A DNA stretch of 22,815 nt from CAKSQF01 sp963628435 (GTDB lineage: Bacteria > Bacillota > Clostridia > Oscillospirales > CAG-272): assembly GCA_963628435.1 (NCBI GenBank), contig CAVGEY010000022.1, positions 1 to 22,815 on the forward strand. The letters run 5' to 3'. Numbering within the stretch: the first letter of the stretch is position 1; every line of letters begins with the position of its first letter. Below the pieces are notes generated by a model. The model was not told the DNA's origin. It saw only the letters and a list, made by a program, of their open reading frames with translations, and did not search any database. Positions 22,245 to 22,815 of this stretch are shown here, one piece after another. The position numbers were made by a program, and so were the translations under genes.

Positions 22245-22815
22245 TCAGTTGTCGTACAGGCTGCCGATTCTGGTGAGTCTGTCGTATTTTGCCTTTGCGT
22301 TTGCTTCTGCCTTGGCGAACAGCTCTTTCGCTCTTTCGGGGAAGGACTGAGCAAGACGCGCGTAACGTGTCTCACCTGTGATAAACTCGGTGTAATCGGC
22401 TGTCGGAGCCTTGCTGTCAAGTGTGAACTTGTGCTCGGTTGCAGCGGGATTGAAGCGGAACAGATGCCAGTAACCTGCATCTACCGCCTTCTTCATCTCG
22501 GTCTGGCAGTTGGTCATACCGCCCTTGACACCGTGCATTTCGCAGGGTGCGTAACCGATAATCAGCGAAGGTCCGGGATATGCCTCGGCCTCTGCGATTG
22601 CCTTGATGCACTGGTTCATATCTGCGCCCATAGCGATCTGCGCTACGTAAACATAACCGTAGGACATTGCGATTTCGGCGAGATTCTTCTTGCCGATTGC
22701 CTTGCCGGCTGCCGCGAACTGTGCAACCTGACCGATGTTGGAGGCCTTGGATGCCTGTCCGCCTGTGTTCGAGTAAACTTCGGTATCGAATACCATTACG
22801 TTTACATTCTCACCC
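22245..22815 (-). CDS. nifJ: Pyruvate:ferredoxin (flavodoxin) oxidoreductase, C-terminal part, truncated by window edge
   Basis: The last 189 residues of a large homodimeric iron-sulfur enzyme that oxidises pyruvate to acetyl-CoA and CO2 with ferredoxin as acceptor. The visible part starts in the thiamine-diphosphate domain: GENVNVMVFDTEVYSNTGG, then ASKASNIGQVAQFAAAGK, a C-terminal IIGYAPCEMHGV and a GYWHLFRFNPA stretch typical of PFOR. The frame is open to the window edge, and the ATG at 22796 is internal rather than a start. Codon choice is typical of a highly expressed gene. It supports an anaerobic fermentative lifestyle. Confidence 0.95.
   Translation of the reverse strand, partial: GENVNVMVFDTEVYSNTGGQASKASNIGQVAQFAAAGKAIGKKNLAEIAMSYGYVYVAQIAMGADMNQCIKAIAEAEAYPGPSLIIGYAPCEMHGVKGGMTNCQTEMKKAVDAGYWHLFRFNPAATEHKFTLDSKAPTADYTEFITGETRYARLAQSFPERAKELFAKAEANAKAKYDRLTRIGSLYDN

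Noticed and set aside
1..22815. CRISPR array, transposase, integrase, phage or toxin-antitoxin genes
   Set aside because: No regularly spaced repeats, IS-like terminal repeats or such protein motifs were seen. The only tandem repeats are the short ones in the importer operon.

Overview
The window looks like chromosome from an anaerobic Clostridia-type Firmicute, probably of the Oscillospiraceae/Ruminococcaceae kind. This is inferred from a pyruvate:ferredoxin oxidoreductase, a CarD-family regulator, AzlC/AzlD, a Gx-transporter/NusG-II/ApbE trio, paired half-size ABC exporters, AGGAGG-type ribosome binding sites and many promoters matching TTGACA-17 bp-TATAAT. No phage, insertion sequence, integrase, CRISPR array or toxin-antitoxin module was seen. 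It reads as ordinary core chromosome made of short transcription units, most bounded by clear hairpin terminators.

Layout. 1-574: AT-rich intergenic DNA. A gene runs off the left edge on the minus strand, and a strong orphan terminator lies at 397-436. 575-1417: pyridoxine/pyridoxal kinase. 1475-3257 (minus): a diacylglycerol-type glycosyltransferase overlapping a divergent PlsY, a small membrane-lipid operon. 3477-4545: AzlC-AzlD branched-chain amino acid exporter. 4708-5208: CarD-family RNA polymerase-binding protein with no normal start codon. 5234-5410 (minus): a probable stand-alone structured RNA, possibly 6S RNA. 5530-6060 (minus): conserved-type helical protein of unknown function. 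6197-8834 (minus): argG-argH, the last two steps of arginine synthesis. 9024-11065: ApbE lipoprotein, NusG-II membrane protein and Gx transporter, resembling the membrane core of flavin-based extracellular electron transfer loci. 11162-11704: hypoxanthine phosphoribosyltransferase. 11757-12383 (minus): cytidylate kinase-like protein. 12670-14400: secreted transglutaminase-like lipoprotein. 14633-18388: heterodimeric ABC exporter. 18533-21022: polar amino acid ABC importer (binding lipoprotein, permease, ATPase). 21078-21950 (minus): rsmA. 22024-22099 (minus): tRNA-Thr(CGU). 22245-22815 (minus): 3' end of the pyruvate:ferredoxin oxidoreductase gene.

The most unusual observation is in the amino acid importer. 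The substrate-binding lipoprotein appears to be a circular permutation: the segment that normally ends a family-3 binding protein sits directly after the lipoprotein signal, and the protein stops where that segment would normally begin. The partner ATPase carries a basic insertion of about 30-40 residues in its helical domain. The operon leader and the gap between its first two genes contain perfect tandem repeats. Secondary points of interest are the CarD gene without a standard start, the minus-strand structured RNA beside it, and the compact ApbE/NusG-II/Gx cassette.

All product names rest on motif reading by eye. No database search was run.
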